From a virus: a stretch of DNA of 26,329 bases. The DNA is taken from IMG/VR virus record IMGVR_UViG_3300032081_000195, positions 1-26,329 of that record. The stretch is one strand, 5' to 3'. Shown here one piece after another: positions 8,463 to 15,732 of the stretch (positions are counted from its first letter, which is position 1; every line of letters begins with the position of its first letter). The notes under the pieces are model-generated. The model worked only from the letters and a program-made list of their open reading frames with translations, did no database searches and was not told the origin of the DNA. A program made the translations under genes and the position numbers.

Positions 8463-9401
8463 ATGGCAAATAGTTTAAACACACCGATTACAACGACATA
8501 CGCTGGAGAATTTGCAGGTAAGTATATTGCTGCAGCTTTGTTATCAGGAGATACACTTGACAAGGGTGCTATCACAATCAAACCGAATGTAAAGTACAAA
8601 GAGGTTATTAAGAAGTTAGAATCTAATAATATTGTAAAAGCAGCTACCTGTGACTTTACAACTGAAGCAGATGTAGTAACTTTAACTGAGCGTATTTTGA
8701 CTCCAAGCGAGTTTAACGTAAACTTAGAATTATGTAAGGCTGATTTCAGGTCTGACTGGGAAGCAGTAGAAATGGGTTATTCTGCATACGATAATTTACC
8801 ACCAGCATTTTCAGATTTCTTAATTGCACACGTTGCAGAAAAAGTATCTCAAAATATTGAACAACAAATTTGGACTGGTACTGGAGCAGCAGATGGTATC
8901 TCAGGATTTTCTACTTTATTCGCAGCTGATGCTGATGTTAATGATGTAGTAGGAACAACTATAACATCTGGAAACGTTTTAGATGAATTAGGCAAACTAG
9001 AAGATGCTATTCCAGCTTCTGTTAAATATAAAGAAGACCTACATATCTATGTTTCTAACCATATTTTCGCACAATATGTGAGAAGTTTAGGAGGATTTGG
9101 AGCTGCAGGTGTAGGCGCTGCGGGTGTTGGTACGGCAGGACCTAACCAAGATTTAGGACAAGCTTTATTATTTAATGGAATCAAGATTTTCAGAGCACCA
9201 GGATTAGGTACTAATGATATGGTAGCTGCTGAGAAGTCTAACTTATTCTTTGGTACTGGTTTATTATCAGATAAGAATGAAGTAAAAGTGATAGATATGG
9301 CAGACATTGATGGATCTCAGAATGTTAGAATGGTAATGAGATTTACTTATGGAATCCAATATGGTATTGGTTCTGACATAGTTTACTACACACCAGCATA
9401 A
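8463..9401 (+). CDS. Major capsid protein
   Basis: A 312-residue protein in the position of the capsid gene, directly after the scaffold-like gene and 19 bases downstream of its stop. Features typical of HK97-fold capsid proteins are an N-terminal helical part, a long central helix-strand region and a C-terminal segment of alternating strands ending in a YGIQYGIGSDIVYY-like strand. An odd Gly/Ala/Val-rich tract with a GAAGVG repeat lies at about residues 213-232, probably a flexible loop. The gene has no CCTGG pentamer. It is followed by a weak hairpin that may trim expression of the downstream gene. Fold assignment is by context and pattern, not by search. Confidence 0.85.
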   Translation: MANSLNTPITTTYAGEFAGKYIAAALLSGDTLDKGAITIKPNVKYKEVIKKLESNNIVKAATCDFTTEADVVTLTERILTPSEFNVNLELCKADFRSDWEAVEMGYSAYDNLPPAFSDFLIAHVAEKVSQNIEQQIWTGTGAADGISGFSTLFAADADVNDVVGTTITSGNVLDELGKLEDAIPASVKYKEDLHIYVSNHIFAQYVRSLGGFGAAGVGAAGVGTAGPNQDLGQALLFNGIKIFRAPGLGTNDMVAAEKSNLFFGTGLLSDKNEVKVIDMADIDGSQNVRMVMRFTYGIQYGIGSDIVYYTPA

Positions 9402-9414
9402 GAATTATTAATCT

Positions 9415-9439
9415 AAGGGCCTGTTAATTCAGGCCTTTT
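9415..9439 (+). terminator. Weak terminator or attenuator after the capsid gene
   Basis: AAGGGCCTG and CAGGCCTT form a stem of about nine pairs with one G-T wobble around a six-base loop, followed by only four T residues. It lies just after the capsid stop. The short T-run suggests partial termination or 3'-end protection, so the next gene may be expressed at a lower level. Confidence 0.6.
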
Positions 9440-9455
9440 ACTAAAACATAAAAAT

Positions 9456-9998
9456 ATGAGTTGTACTTTAAATACAGGTCGTATTGAGCCTTGCAAGGAT
9501 TCCGTAGGTGGATTGAAGAATGTTTACTTCATCGACTATGGTACTTTAGGAACAATAGACTACAACATAACAAATGATGATACGATTGACTCATTCGGAG
9601 GTACTCCAACGGCTTATAAATATGAGCTAAAGGGTACAAGTTCTTTTGAGCAAACTATTACTTCTAGTAGAGAAAATGGTACTACTTTTTATGAACAAGC
9701 CTTAAACCTTACTTTCAAAAAGTTAGACAAGGAAACACATAATGAGATAGCAGTATTAGCAGTATCAAGGCCTCACGTTATTGTAGAGGATAACAATGGT
9801 AATTTATTCACTATGGGGTTAGTTCACGGAGCTGATGTTAATGGTGGAACAATAGTAACTGGTGCAGCAATGGGAGATTTAAGTGGTTATACACTTACCT
9901 TAGCTGGGCAAGAAACTAAACCAGCAAATTTTATTGAGGGAGATTTAGCATCGGCTGGTGTTACAGTATCAGGTAATGAAATTGATCCAGGGAATTAA
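9456..9998 (+). CDS. Probable major tail (tube) protein
   Basis: A 180-residue, beta-rich protein beginning MSCTLNTGRIEPCKDSVGGL. The pattern of an N-terminal Cys, a second Cys and 'SVGGLKNVYF' is familiar from proteins encoded just after the capsid gene in flavobacterial phages, which I take to be the tail tube subunit. The rest alternates short strands and loops rich in Gly, Thr and Asn with no enzymatic motif. It stands alone between two hairpins, the kind of arrangement used for a highly expressed structural subunit. Another capsid-associated protein is possible. Confidence 0.6.
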   Translation: MSCTLNTGRIEPCKDSVGGLKNVYFIDYGTLGTIDYNITNDDTIDSFGGTPTAYKYELKGTSSFEQTITSSRENGTTFYEQALNLTFKKLDKETHNEIAVLAVSRPHVIVEDNNGNLFTMGLVHGADVNGGTIVTGAAMGDLSGYTLTLAGQETKPANFIEGDLASAGVTVSGNEIDPGN

Positions 9999-10030
9999 GA
10001 ATATTCCAAGTAAATATTTATAAATTAATG

Positions 10031-10062
10031 AGAGGTTTGACTGATGTTGAGCCTCTTTTTTT
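10031..10062 (+). terminator. Strong rho-independent terminator
   Basis: AGAGG at 10031-10035 pairs with CCTCT at 10052-10056; the stem can be extended inwards with wobble pairs to a TGAT loop, and seven T residues follow. It closes the head module begun at 6143. Confidence 0.85.
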
Positions 10063-10107
10063 GTGCTTTTTTGTAAAAATACTGAATGTACGGAGAGGCA
10101 TTTTAAA

Positions 10108-10198
10108 CCACTTTTAAGCAATTTAGCCACCATTCCTAATATAGGTGTTATAAATTTTACGTTCGTAGAAACGCTATGGAGTCTAGGGATAGAGAGCA
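10108..10198 (+). promoter_or_regulatory. Intergenic block A, shared with the 25.6 kb region
   Basis: This 255-base non-coding stretch, from the tail tube stop to the next start, contains CCACTTTTAAG (10108-10118), then AAATTTT followed after seven bases by TAGAAACGCTA (10166-10176), then AGAGAG (from 10191). The same elements occur in the same order at 25602-25704. GGCATTTTAA is also present in both, just before the first element here. The shared order suggests a regulatory region such as a promoter or operator. What binds it is unknown. Confidence 0.45.
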
Positions 10199-10218
10199 CA
10201 TTTATTTTTTTCAGGTTT

Positions 10219-10249
10219 AACGCAAAAAGTCACTTTTTCTACGTTATAT
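10219..10249 (+). promoter_or_regulatory. Candidate phage late promoter, copy 3
   Basis: AACGCAA at 10219-10225, 16-base spacer, CGTTATAT at 10242-10249, with ATG at 10254 four bases on. It follows a terminator and so is well placed to restart transcription for the portal operon. Confidence 0.62.
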
Positions 10250-10253
10250 GTGT

Positions 10254-10619
10254 ATGAAAAAAGTTCCACCGACTACATCATCTACCATTAAAGTCATACC
10301 TAGAAAATATGCCTCGAATGTTAGTTTGAAATTAAGAGATAGAATTACAAATGTGACTGAAACTTTGACAACAACTTTGTCAAAAGATAGAAATTTCTTG
10401 TCAGTAACTTTTCAGACATCAGAGGATTTTTTAGTTGAAGAACATCAGTATGATTTTTGGCTTTTAGATTCAGATGATGATAATAGAGTGATTTATAGAG
10501 ATACAATTTTTTGTACAAACCAAGAGGTAGACCAAGATGAAAATGAGGTTTTCGATATTAATAAAGATGTTTACGTATCACACGATACAGGAGATAACGA
10601 TTACATACTAATAGATTAG
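10254..10619 (+). CDS. Small beta-rich virion-type protein, 121 aa
   Basis: An acidic, beta-rich protein with the blocks YDFWLLD, VIYRDTIFCTNQ and a C-terminal Tyr/Asp-rich tail. Proteins with this 'VIYRDKIF.T.Q' pattern occur near the portal gene of flavobacterial phages; function is not known to me. An ATG also exists at 10248, but 10254 is preferred because it lies at the same distance from the CGTTATAT box as the start of the protease gene. It ends two bases before the portal start, so it heads the portal operon. Confidence 0.65.
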   Translation: MKKVPPTTSSTIKVIPRKYASNVSLKLRDRITNVTETLTTTLSKDRNFLSVTFQTSEDFLVEEHQYDFWLLDSDDDNRVIYRDTIFCTNQEVDQDENEVFDINKDVYVSHDTGDNDYILID

Positions 10620-10621
10620 AT

Positions 10622-12397
10622 ATGAGTAAAATAAGAGTAGTAAACCTTAGTACCTATACGAGTCCTGAGATAGCGGTAAAAAACAATAAAGACTGGGTAA
10701 ATTATGGGGATAACAATAATTACTTTCAGTACCTGATTGACAGATATACAGGAAGTCCTACTAATAATGCGATAATTAAGGGGTTTTCTCAACTTATATA
10801 TGGTAAAGGTTTAGATGCGACAGATAGTAATAAGAAGCCATCTGAATACGCTGCTATGATTAACTTATTCCACAAAGATTGTGTACGTAAGTTGGTTAAT
10901 GATTTGAAACTGATGGGCCAATGTGCTATTCAGGTTATATATTCTAAGGACCGAAAGAGTATAGCTCAGGTTGAGCATATGCCTGTTGAAACATTAGCAA
11001 TGGAGAAATGTGATGAAGATGGCGAAATTAATGGTTTTTATTATTGTCCTGATTGGAATAAATTAAAGAACGGAGAGATACCTAAGAGAATACCAGCATT
11101 TGGTACTTCTAAGGAGCCTATTGAGATATTATATGTTAAACCTTATGTATCAGGCTTCTACTACTTTAGTCCTGTTGATTATCAAGGTGGATTACAGTAT
11201 GCTCAACTAGAAGAAGAGGTTTCAAACTACCATATAAACAATATTCAGCAAGGTCTTAATCCATCAATGATTTTGAATTTCAATAATGGAGTTCCAAACG
11301 AAGAGGAAAGAGATTTGATAGAGAGCCGTATTACACAAAAATTTGCAGGTAGTTCTAATGCAGGGAGATTTATCCTGGCTTTTAATGAGAGTTCGGAAAC
11401 GGCTGCAACCATCGAGCCAGTACCTTTATCGGATGCACATAACCAATACCAATTCCTTTCTGATGAAAGTATGCGTAAAATAATGGTAGCACACGGAGTA
11501 GTTAGTCCTATGCTTTTAGGTATTAAAGATAATTCAGGCCTGGGGAATAATGCAGATGAGTTGAAACAAGCTTCTATACTTATGGATAACACAGTTATAA
11601 GACCATTCCAGGAGCTTCTAATTGATGCGTTTGACAAAATCCTGGCCTATAACAATATTAGTTTAAACTTATATTTCAAAACTTTGCAGCCTTTAGAGTT
11701 TAAAGATTTGTCTAATATAACGGATGAAGAAACGAGAGAGGAAGCAACAGGAGTTAAAATGAGTCTATCTAATGATAACTATGAGATTGATGTAAAACTG
11801 CAAGAGAGCGTAGCTGAGGAGTTGATAAAATTAGGAGAATCAGAAGATATTGAGGGGTATGAGCTTGTAGATGAAAGAGAAGTTGATTACGATTCAGAAG
11901 ATTCTTTAGATGCTATGCTTAGTTTAGCTTCAACTGGGGTTGCTAGGCCTAAGGCTAAATCAAAGGAAGATGGTACAAGTAAACAAGATAGTCAAAAAGA
12001 TGTTTTATTCAAAGTAAGATATAGATATGCACATCCTATAAAATCTAAGAATAAAAGCAGAAAATTTTGTGAAATGATGTCTAGTGCGAATAAGGTTTAT
12101 CGTAAGGAAGATATACAAATGATGAGTAAAAAGTCGGTTAATCCTGGCTTTGGAGAAAATGGTGCTAAAACTTATGATATTTGGCTCTACAAAGGTGGTC
12201 CGAGATGCCATCACGCCTGGTATCGTAGAACATATATGTTGAAAGATGGTAAACAGACTGAGATTACTACTAAACAAGCACGTAGTAAAGGCTTTAAACC
12301 TGTTCCAAATGAGTATGAGGTACCTACTCCGCCAAATAATATGAAGAATAAAGGATTTTCACCAAATAATCCTAACATACCAAAAGACGCAAGATAA
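10622..12397 (+). CDS. Portal protein with C-terminal extension
   Basis: A 591-residue protein; the portal forms the dodecameric ring through which DNA enters and leaves the capsid. Residues about 1-400 carry the portal-type pattern: NNAIIKGFSQLIYGKGL near 48-64, then a beta-rich wing. LSDAHNQYQFLSDESMRKIMVAHGVVSPMLLG-type helices lie about 275-305, then GNNADELKQASILMDNTVI and a terminal strand before about 370. Residues about 445-591 are an unusual extension with a conserved-looking block (FCEMMSSANKVYRKEDIQMM, then GGPRCHHAWYRR) that contains Cys and two adjacent His. It may bind metal, by inference. The gene ends one base into the connector gene. CCTGG pentamers reappear within it near 11371. 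Confidence 0.85.
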   Translation: MSKIRVVNLSTYTSPEIAVKNNKDWVNYGDNNNYFQYLIDRYTGSPTNNAIIKGFSQLIYGKGLDATDSNKKPSEYAAMINLFHKDCVRKLVNDLKLMGQCAIQVIYSKDRKSIAQVEHMPVETLAMEKCDEDGEINGFYYCPDWNKLKNGEIPKRIPAFGTSKEPIEILYVKPYVSGFYYFSPVDYQGGLQYAQLEEEVSNYHINNIQQGLNPSMILNFNNGVPNEEERDLIESRITQKFAGSSNAGRFILAFNESSETAATIEPVPLSDAHNQYQFLSDESMRKIMVAHGVVSPMLLGIKDNSGLGNNADELKQASILMDNTVIRPFQELLIDAFDKILAYNNISLNLYFKTLQPLEFKDLSNITDEETREEATGVKMSLSNDNYEIDVKLQESVAEELIKLGESEDIEGYELVDEREVDYDSEDSLDAMLSLASTGVARPKAKSKEDGTSKQDSQKDVLFKVRYRYAHPIKSKNKSRKFCEMMSSANKVYRKEDIQMMSKKSVNPGFGENGAKTYDIWLYKGGPRCHHAWYRRTYMLKDGKQTEITTKQARSKGFKPVPNEYEVPTPPNNMKNKGFSPNNPNIPKDAR

Positions 12398-12909
12398 TGG
12401 CAAAAGCACTATTTATAGGAAATAAAGACCTGGTAAGGAATACGATAATTGATGGCAATGTTGATGTAAATAAGTTTAAACAATTTATAAAACTAGCTCA
12501 AGATATTCATATTCAAAATTACTTAGGTACTGATCTCTACGATAAGTTACAGGCTTTAATCCTGGCTGGAGAGTTAAATGAAACAGATAATCCTGACTAC
12601 TTAACATTAGTAAATGAATATTTAAAGCCTATGCTAATTCACTTTGCTATGGTAGATTATATTCCTTTTTCAGCTTATCAGATAGCTAACGGTGGGGTGT
12701 TTAAGCATAGCTCTGAGAATAGTGAAACGGCTAGTAAACAAGAGGTAGATTATCTTATAGAAAGGCATAGAAGCTTTGCTGAGTTTTATACTAGAAGATT
12801 TATAGATTTTATGGTGTATAATCAAAGTAAGTACCCTGAGTATTATAGTAATTCAGAAGATGATATGTATCCTGATAGAAATGCTAATTTTAGTGGCTGG
12901 GTGTTATGA
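12397..12909 (+). CDS. Head-tail connector, DUF6712-like
   Basis: A 170-residue helical protein with the block IQNYLGTDLYDKLQ (about residues 38-51), followed by a helical segment around LKPMLIHFAMVDYIPF and a C-terminal Tyr/Asn-rich tail. This is the pattern I associate with the DUF6712 family, found after portal genes in Bacteroidota phages and thought to act like HK97 gp6 as the adaptor below the portal. It overlaps the portal stop by one base and the next micro-gene by ATGA. Family naming is from memory; the connector role fits the position. Confidence 0.7.
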   Translation: MAKALFIGNKDLVRNTIIDGNVDVNKFKQFIKLAQDIHIQNYLGTDLYDKLQALILAGELNETDNPDYLTLVNEYLKPMLIHFAMVDYIPFSAYQIANGGVFKHSSENSETASKQEVDYLIERHRSFAEFYTRRFIDFMVYNQSKYPEYYSNSEDDMYPDRNANFSGWVL

Positions 12910-13016
12910 TAAGAGATAGTAAACCAAAACAAAAAAATATACAAAAGCTAAAGTTATTTTTGATAAAATCTAAAAAATCATTAAATAAACAAAATAATTT
13001 AAAAAATAAGATATGA
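12906..13016 (+). CDS. 36-residue Lys-rich micro-protein
   Basis: ATG at 12906 overlaps the connector stop as ATGA, and the frame runs 36 codons to a TGA that itself forms ATGA with the next start at 13013. The product is strongly basic (Lys in about one third of positions) with a short hydrophobic LFLI core. The double ATGA linkage leaves no gap between two certain genes and is the main reason to call it real. An alternative is that the frame only serves ribosome re-initiation. No family recognised. Confidence 0.55.
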   Translation: MIRDSKPKQKNIQKLKLFLIKSKKSLNKQNNLKNKI

Positions 13017-13963
13017 GTACTTTACAAGGAAAAAAAATTAAAGATACTTTTGATGGTCTGATAAAAACTAATAATGAGGACCAATTACCTGGTACTGGGC
13101 AAGTATTATTACAAGATGGAAACGGAAATGATTCTTCACTAAGTTTAGGAAGAAGTGGAGAGGGAGTTAGTCTTAATGGGAATCTTGATGTAACTGGTAG
13201 AGTAGATTCAAGTAGTCAAGTAAGAGTTGAAGATTCAGGAAGTAATCCTGGTTTGGTTTTAGGCTCATCTTCAAGTTCAGGAACAAAAATTAAGCTGGAA
13301 AATACATATGAAAAAGATGCATTTATTTCCTTAAGAGGGGGTAATGTTGGTATTGGTGGAGTTGATGGAGTTTCTACGAATAACCTAAACATTAGAAAGA
13401 GTGATGGATACGTAGGTATTAAGCAAAAAGCACCGTTAGCACCTTTGCACGTTAAAAAGAATGGCGAGGCAATAAGATTAGAAAGTACAGGAGATAATAT
13501 ATGTTCGATTGATTTTAGGCAAGGCACAAATAAAAGAGGGCATATAGAGTATGATAATAGCAACGATACGTTAGAAATACAAACACAAAACCCAACAGGT
13601 GCAACATCTAAAATAAAATTTAGTGTAGCAAAACAAGGTCAAGACCCAGAGGAGGTAATGAGAATACAATCTACTGCGTGGGGTGGAAAACAAGTTGTAA
13701 TTGGCAATATTCCATCTGTTTATTCACAAAGAGAGTTGTTTGTAAGTGGAGATGCAGAGGTAACAAGAGATTTATGGGTAGGTCGTAATGCAGAAATTGA
13801 CGGTAGATGTCACGCAGATAGTTTTAAAGTAGAGGGTTTGAATACAGCACCTGGTTCAGCTACAGCTTATGGAAAACAAGGAGAGATAAGATATACGGCA
13901 GATTACATATACGTTTGTGTAAGTGAAAATAATTGGAAACGTACTGCATTAACAAGTTGGTAA
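13013..13963 (+). CDS. Tail fibre-like structural protein
   Basis: A 316-residue Gly/Ser/Asn-rich protein. The N-terminal block LQGKKIKDTFDGLIKT (residues 4-19) is one I know from tail fibre-type proteins of flavobacterial phages. Repeated short beta motifs follow (SLNGNLDVTGRVDSS, LFVSGDAEVTRDLWVGRNAE), of the kind seen in trimeric beta-helical fibre shafts. It closes with GEIRYTADYIYVCVSENNWKRT, a very common C-terminal tail of phage fibre proteins. It probably contributes to host recognition. No chaperone-type intramolecular peptidase motif is visible. Confidence 0.7.
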   Translation: MSTLQGKKIKDTFDGLIKTNNEDQLPGTGQVLLQDGNGNDSSLSLGRSGEGVSLNGNLDVTGRVDSSSQVRVEDSGSNPGLVLGSSSSSGTKIKLENTYEKDAFISLRGGNVGIGGVDGVSTNNLNIRKSDGYVGIKQKAPLAPLHVKKNGEAIRLESTGDNICSIDFRQGTNKRGHIEYDNSNDTLEIQTQNPTGATSKIKFSVAKQGQDPEEVMRIQSTAWGGKQVVIGNIPSVYSQRELFVSGDAEVTRDLWVGRNAEIDGRCHADSFKVEGLNTAPGSATAYGKQGEIRYTADYIYVCVSENNWKRTALTSW

Positions 13964-13964
13964 T

Positions 13965-14120
13965 ATGGATTTAACAGATTTGAAAATATACGGTTTAAAT
14001 TTAAGTGTATTTGCAGTTTCTTTTACGCAAATAGAAATGGCGTTAAAAATAATTTTATTGTTAGTTTCAATAGGTTATACTATACAAAGAATCTATGAAT
14101 TAAAAGATAAAAATAAATAG
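13965..14120 (+). CDS. Small single-span membrane protein, 51 aa
   Basis: ATG at 13965, one base after the fibre stop, 51 codons to TAG. Residues about 25-41 (MALKIILLLVSIGYTIQ) form one membrane helix, followed by a short charged tail ending LKDKNK. The N-terminal part is also fairly hydrophobic, so a second weak span is possible. Small proteins of this shape are common beside fibre genes of flavobacterial phages and could act in lysis. The main holin is more likely the gene at 15220. Confidence 0.65.
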   Translation: MDLTDLKIYGLNLSVFAVSFTQIEMALKIILLLVSIGYTIQRIYELKDKNK

Positions 14121-14122
14121 TT

Positions 14123-14590
14123 ATGGCAAATACGATTAACTGGGGTAAAATATACTGTTATAGTTGGTGGGGAGCTGAAAGAAATAAATTTAGCGTACCT
14201 GAATTTCCTGAATTTTGTGCATTGATTGATGGGGATTGTGGTACTCAATATACATATACTGGTGGTCAGAATTATCCTGAAAGATACGTTTATAATTTAG
14301 GAGTTACAGGAACATCGACATTAACGTACCAAGCGTACAGTATTCCAGATAAATGGGTTATAGTACAAGACGGAGTTGTAATATTAGATACAGGATATAG
14401 AGGAGAGGTCAGTTACCAAACAGATTTAGATAATGCTTTGGCAGAAAGAGGTTTGCCTCCTGAAACAATACAGGGTACTGGAAGTGGCTCTATTCAATTT
14501 ACAGTTAGCACGTTAAGTCCGATTTATGTTTATGTATACGCACCTATGCAAGGTACTAATTTTCAAACAACAATTAGTTGTCCGATATAA
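14123..14590 (+). CDS. Beta-sandwich tail-associated protein
   Basis: A 155-residue protein with many aromatic residues. The central block reads like a carbohydrate-binding or P-domain-like beta sandwich: YQAYSIPDKWVIVQDGVVI (about residues 71-89), LDTGYRG, a Gly/Ser loop and a final strand with YVYAPMQGT and a terminal Cys-Pro. I recognise this 'PD-x(4)-DG-x(2)-x-DTGYRG...AP-x-GT' pattern from phage tail-associated proteins. It may help surface attachment; this is inference. The two genes that flank it closely (2-5 bases) are a small membrane protein and the endolysin. Confidence 0.5.
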   Translation: MANTINWGKIYCYSWWGAERNKFSVPEFPEFCALIDGDCGTQYTYTGGQNYPERYVYNLGVTGTSTLTYQAYSIPDKWVIVQDGVVILDTGYRGEVSYQTDLDNALAERGLPPETIQGTGSGSIQFTVSTLSPIYVYVYAPMQGTNFQTTISCPI

Positions 14591-14595
14591 ATATT

Positions 14596-15018
14596 ATGAG
14601 AAAAATTAATAAAATTATAATTCATTGTACGGCTACTCCTGAGGGTAGAGAGGTTTCTAAAAAAGACTTATATAAATGGCACGTTACAGAGAGAGGCTGG
14701 TCTGATATAGGTTATCATTTTTTTATTGACCTAGCTGGAGAGATACACGAGTGCAGACCGATTGAGCGTACTGGAGCTCATACTAAGGGGAGTAACTGGG
14801 ATTCTATTGGTATTGCTTATGCTGGTGGTATGACTAAAGATATGAAGTCGGCTAAAGATACCAGGAATGATAAACAGAAAGATGCTTTAGTAGATTTATT
14901 ATGCCAATTAAAAGACACTTACGGTGGAGTGATATATGGTCATAGAGATTTTAGCTCCAAAGAATGTCCTAGCTTTGATGCTAAGAAAGAATACGAGAAT
15001 ATAAGTTTTAGGTACTAA
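14596..15018 (+). CDS. N-acetylmuramoyl-L-alanine amidase (endolysin)
   Basis: A 140-residue enzyme of the Amidase_2/PGRP family, the type of T7 lysozyme, which cleaves the bond between N-acetylmuramic acid and the L-alanine of the stem peptide and degrades the wall at lysis. Visible active-site residues are H10 in the HCTATPEGR motif, H116 in GHRDF and C124 (Zn2+ ligands), with K122 two residues before the Cys as in T7 lysozyme; Y40 is in the expected Tyr position. A TTG at 14578 opens the frame earlier, but the ATG at 14596 gives the usual short N-terminus and sits after the upstream stop. No signal peptide, so a holin is needed for export; one follows at 15220. Confidence 0.92.
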   Translation: MRKINKIIIHCTATPEGREVSKKDLYKWHVTERGWSDIGYHFFIDLAGEIHECRPIERTGAHTKGSNWDSIGIAYAGGMTKDMKSAKDTRNDKQKDALVDLLCQLKDTYGGVIYGHRDFSSKECPSFDAKKEYENISFRY

Positions 15019-15081
15019 GTACTTTTTTAGGTACGTACTATACTCTTATACATATAATAAAGATAGTAAAAACTAACAATT

Positions 15082-15216
15082 ATGGAGATAAATTTAATAT
15101 TTTTAGTGCCAAATGCAATGTTAATAGGATGGCAATATTATGCTCCTGAAGATGGTTTTAACTACACAGAATTTAATTTATTTCTGTTTTTTGCACAGTT
15201 ACAAATAAGATGGTAA
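15082..15216 (+). CDS. Small hydrophobic phage protein, 44 aa
   Basis: ATG at 15082, 44 codons to TAA at 15214-15216, four bases before the holin start. The product is hydrophobic and aromatic (MEINLIFLVPNAMLIGWQYY, then an acidic patch, then LFLFFAQLQIRW). Such short proteins with an IG-x(2)-YY segment and an aromatic C-terminus recur in flavobacterial phages and are of unknown function. A membrane association near the holin is plausible. The region before it (15019-15081) has a GTAC-rich partial inverted repeat and a TATAAT-like hexamer; I see no convincing promoter. Confidence 0.6.
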   Translation: MEINLIFLVPNAMLIGWQYYAPEDGFNYTEFNLFLFFAQLQIRW

Positions 15217-15219
15217 GTA

Positions 15220-15663
15220 ATGAAAAAGAAATTTAAAGACACTAAGGTCGGACAGTTCCTGATAGGAAAAAAAGGTTTATTCAGTAAGTTGGGAGATGCA
15301 TTACCTGATAAAGGCTTTTTAGGTATTTTAAAGAATCTTATTGACTCTGATGACACTTTGCTACCGAAAGATAAAGAGACTGCCTTAAAACTACTCGAAA
15401 TGGACTTAGAGGAGATGAAGTCAGTTACTGAAAGATGGAAAAGTGATATGGTGTCAGATTCCTGGCTTTCAAAAAATACTAGGCCATTAGTTTTAATTTA
15501 CCTGACTTTTACTACTACACTATTCGTAATCCTGGATTCAACAGGAAGTGCATTTGCTATCGCTAACGAATGGATTGAGCTTCTAAAGACCTTACTAGTA
15601 ACCACTTATGTAGCTTATTTCGGAAGCCGTGGCATAGAGAAGTATAATGCCATCAAAAAATAA
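15220..15663 (+). CDS. Holin, 3TM superfamily III type
   Basis: A 147-residue protein with a soluble charged N-terminal half (residues 1-80) and two or three membrane segments, about 88-105 (PLVLIYLTFTTTLFVILD) and 117-134 (EWIELLKTLLVTTYVAYF). The block WKSDMVSDSWLSKNTRPLVL and the AYFGSRGIEKY end are diagnostic for the Holin_3TMs family. It makes lesions in the inner membrane that release the amidase encoded 200 bases upstream. It is the last gene of the lysis and structural half; the sequence after it switches to a promoter and a repeat region. Confidence 0.85.
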   Translation: MKKKFKDTKVGQFLIGKKGLFSKLGDALPDKGFLGILKNLIDSDDTLLPKDKETALKLLEMDLEEMKSVTERWKSDMVSDSWLSKNTRPLVLIYLTFTTTLFVILDSTGSAFAIANEWIELLKTLLVTTYVAYFGSRGIEKYNAIKK

Positions 15664-15664
15664 A

Positions 15665-15696
15665 TTTGCCAGGTTAAAATATTTAGCATAACTTTG
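15665..15696 (+). promoter_or_regulatory. Bacteroidota-type promoter before the ninG operon
   Basis: TTTG at 15665-15668 and TAACTTTG at 15689-15696 are separated by exactly 20 bases, a full match to the -33/-7 consensus of Bacteroidota housekeeping promoters. Transcription would start near 15701-15704 and run through the tandem repeats into the gene at 15825. Confidence 0.75.
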
Positions 15697-15732
15697 AACC
15701 ATTTCTTATAGAAAGGTCTTAGCTTAATTCTA

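Noticed and set aside
10248-10253. ATG at 10248 as start of the virion-type protein
   Set aside because: The ATG at 10254 has the same distance to the CGTTATAT box as the protease start and the better N-terminus.
9969-10257. Open frames on both strands within the 255-base intergenic region (9969-10199 minus; 10063-10257 plus)
   Set aside because: They run across the terminator, shared motif block A and candidate late promoter; the products have no family-like features and composition looks random.
14578-14595. TTG start for the amidase
   Set aside because: ATG at 14596 lies just after the upstream stop and yields the normal Amidase_2 N-terminus.
15019-15081. Promoter in the gap between the amidase and the small hydrophobic gene
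   Set aside because: A GTAC-rich inverted repeat and TATAAT-like hexamer are present, but neither the host-type nor the late phage motif is matched.
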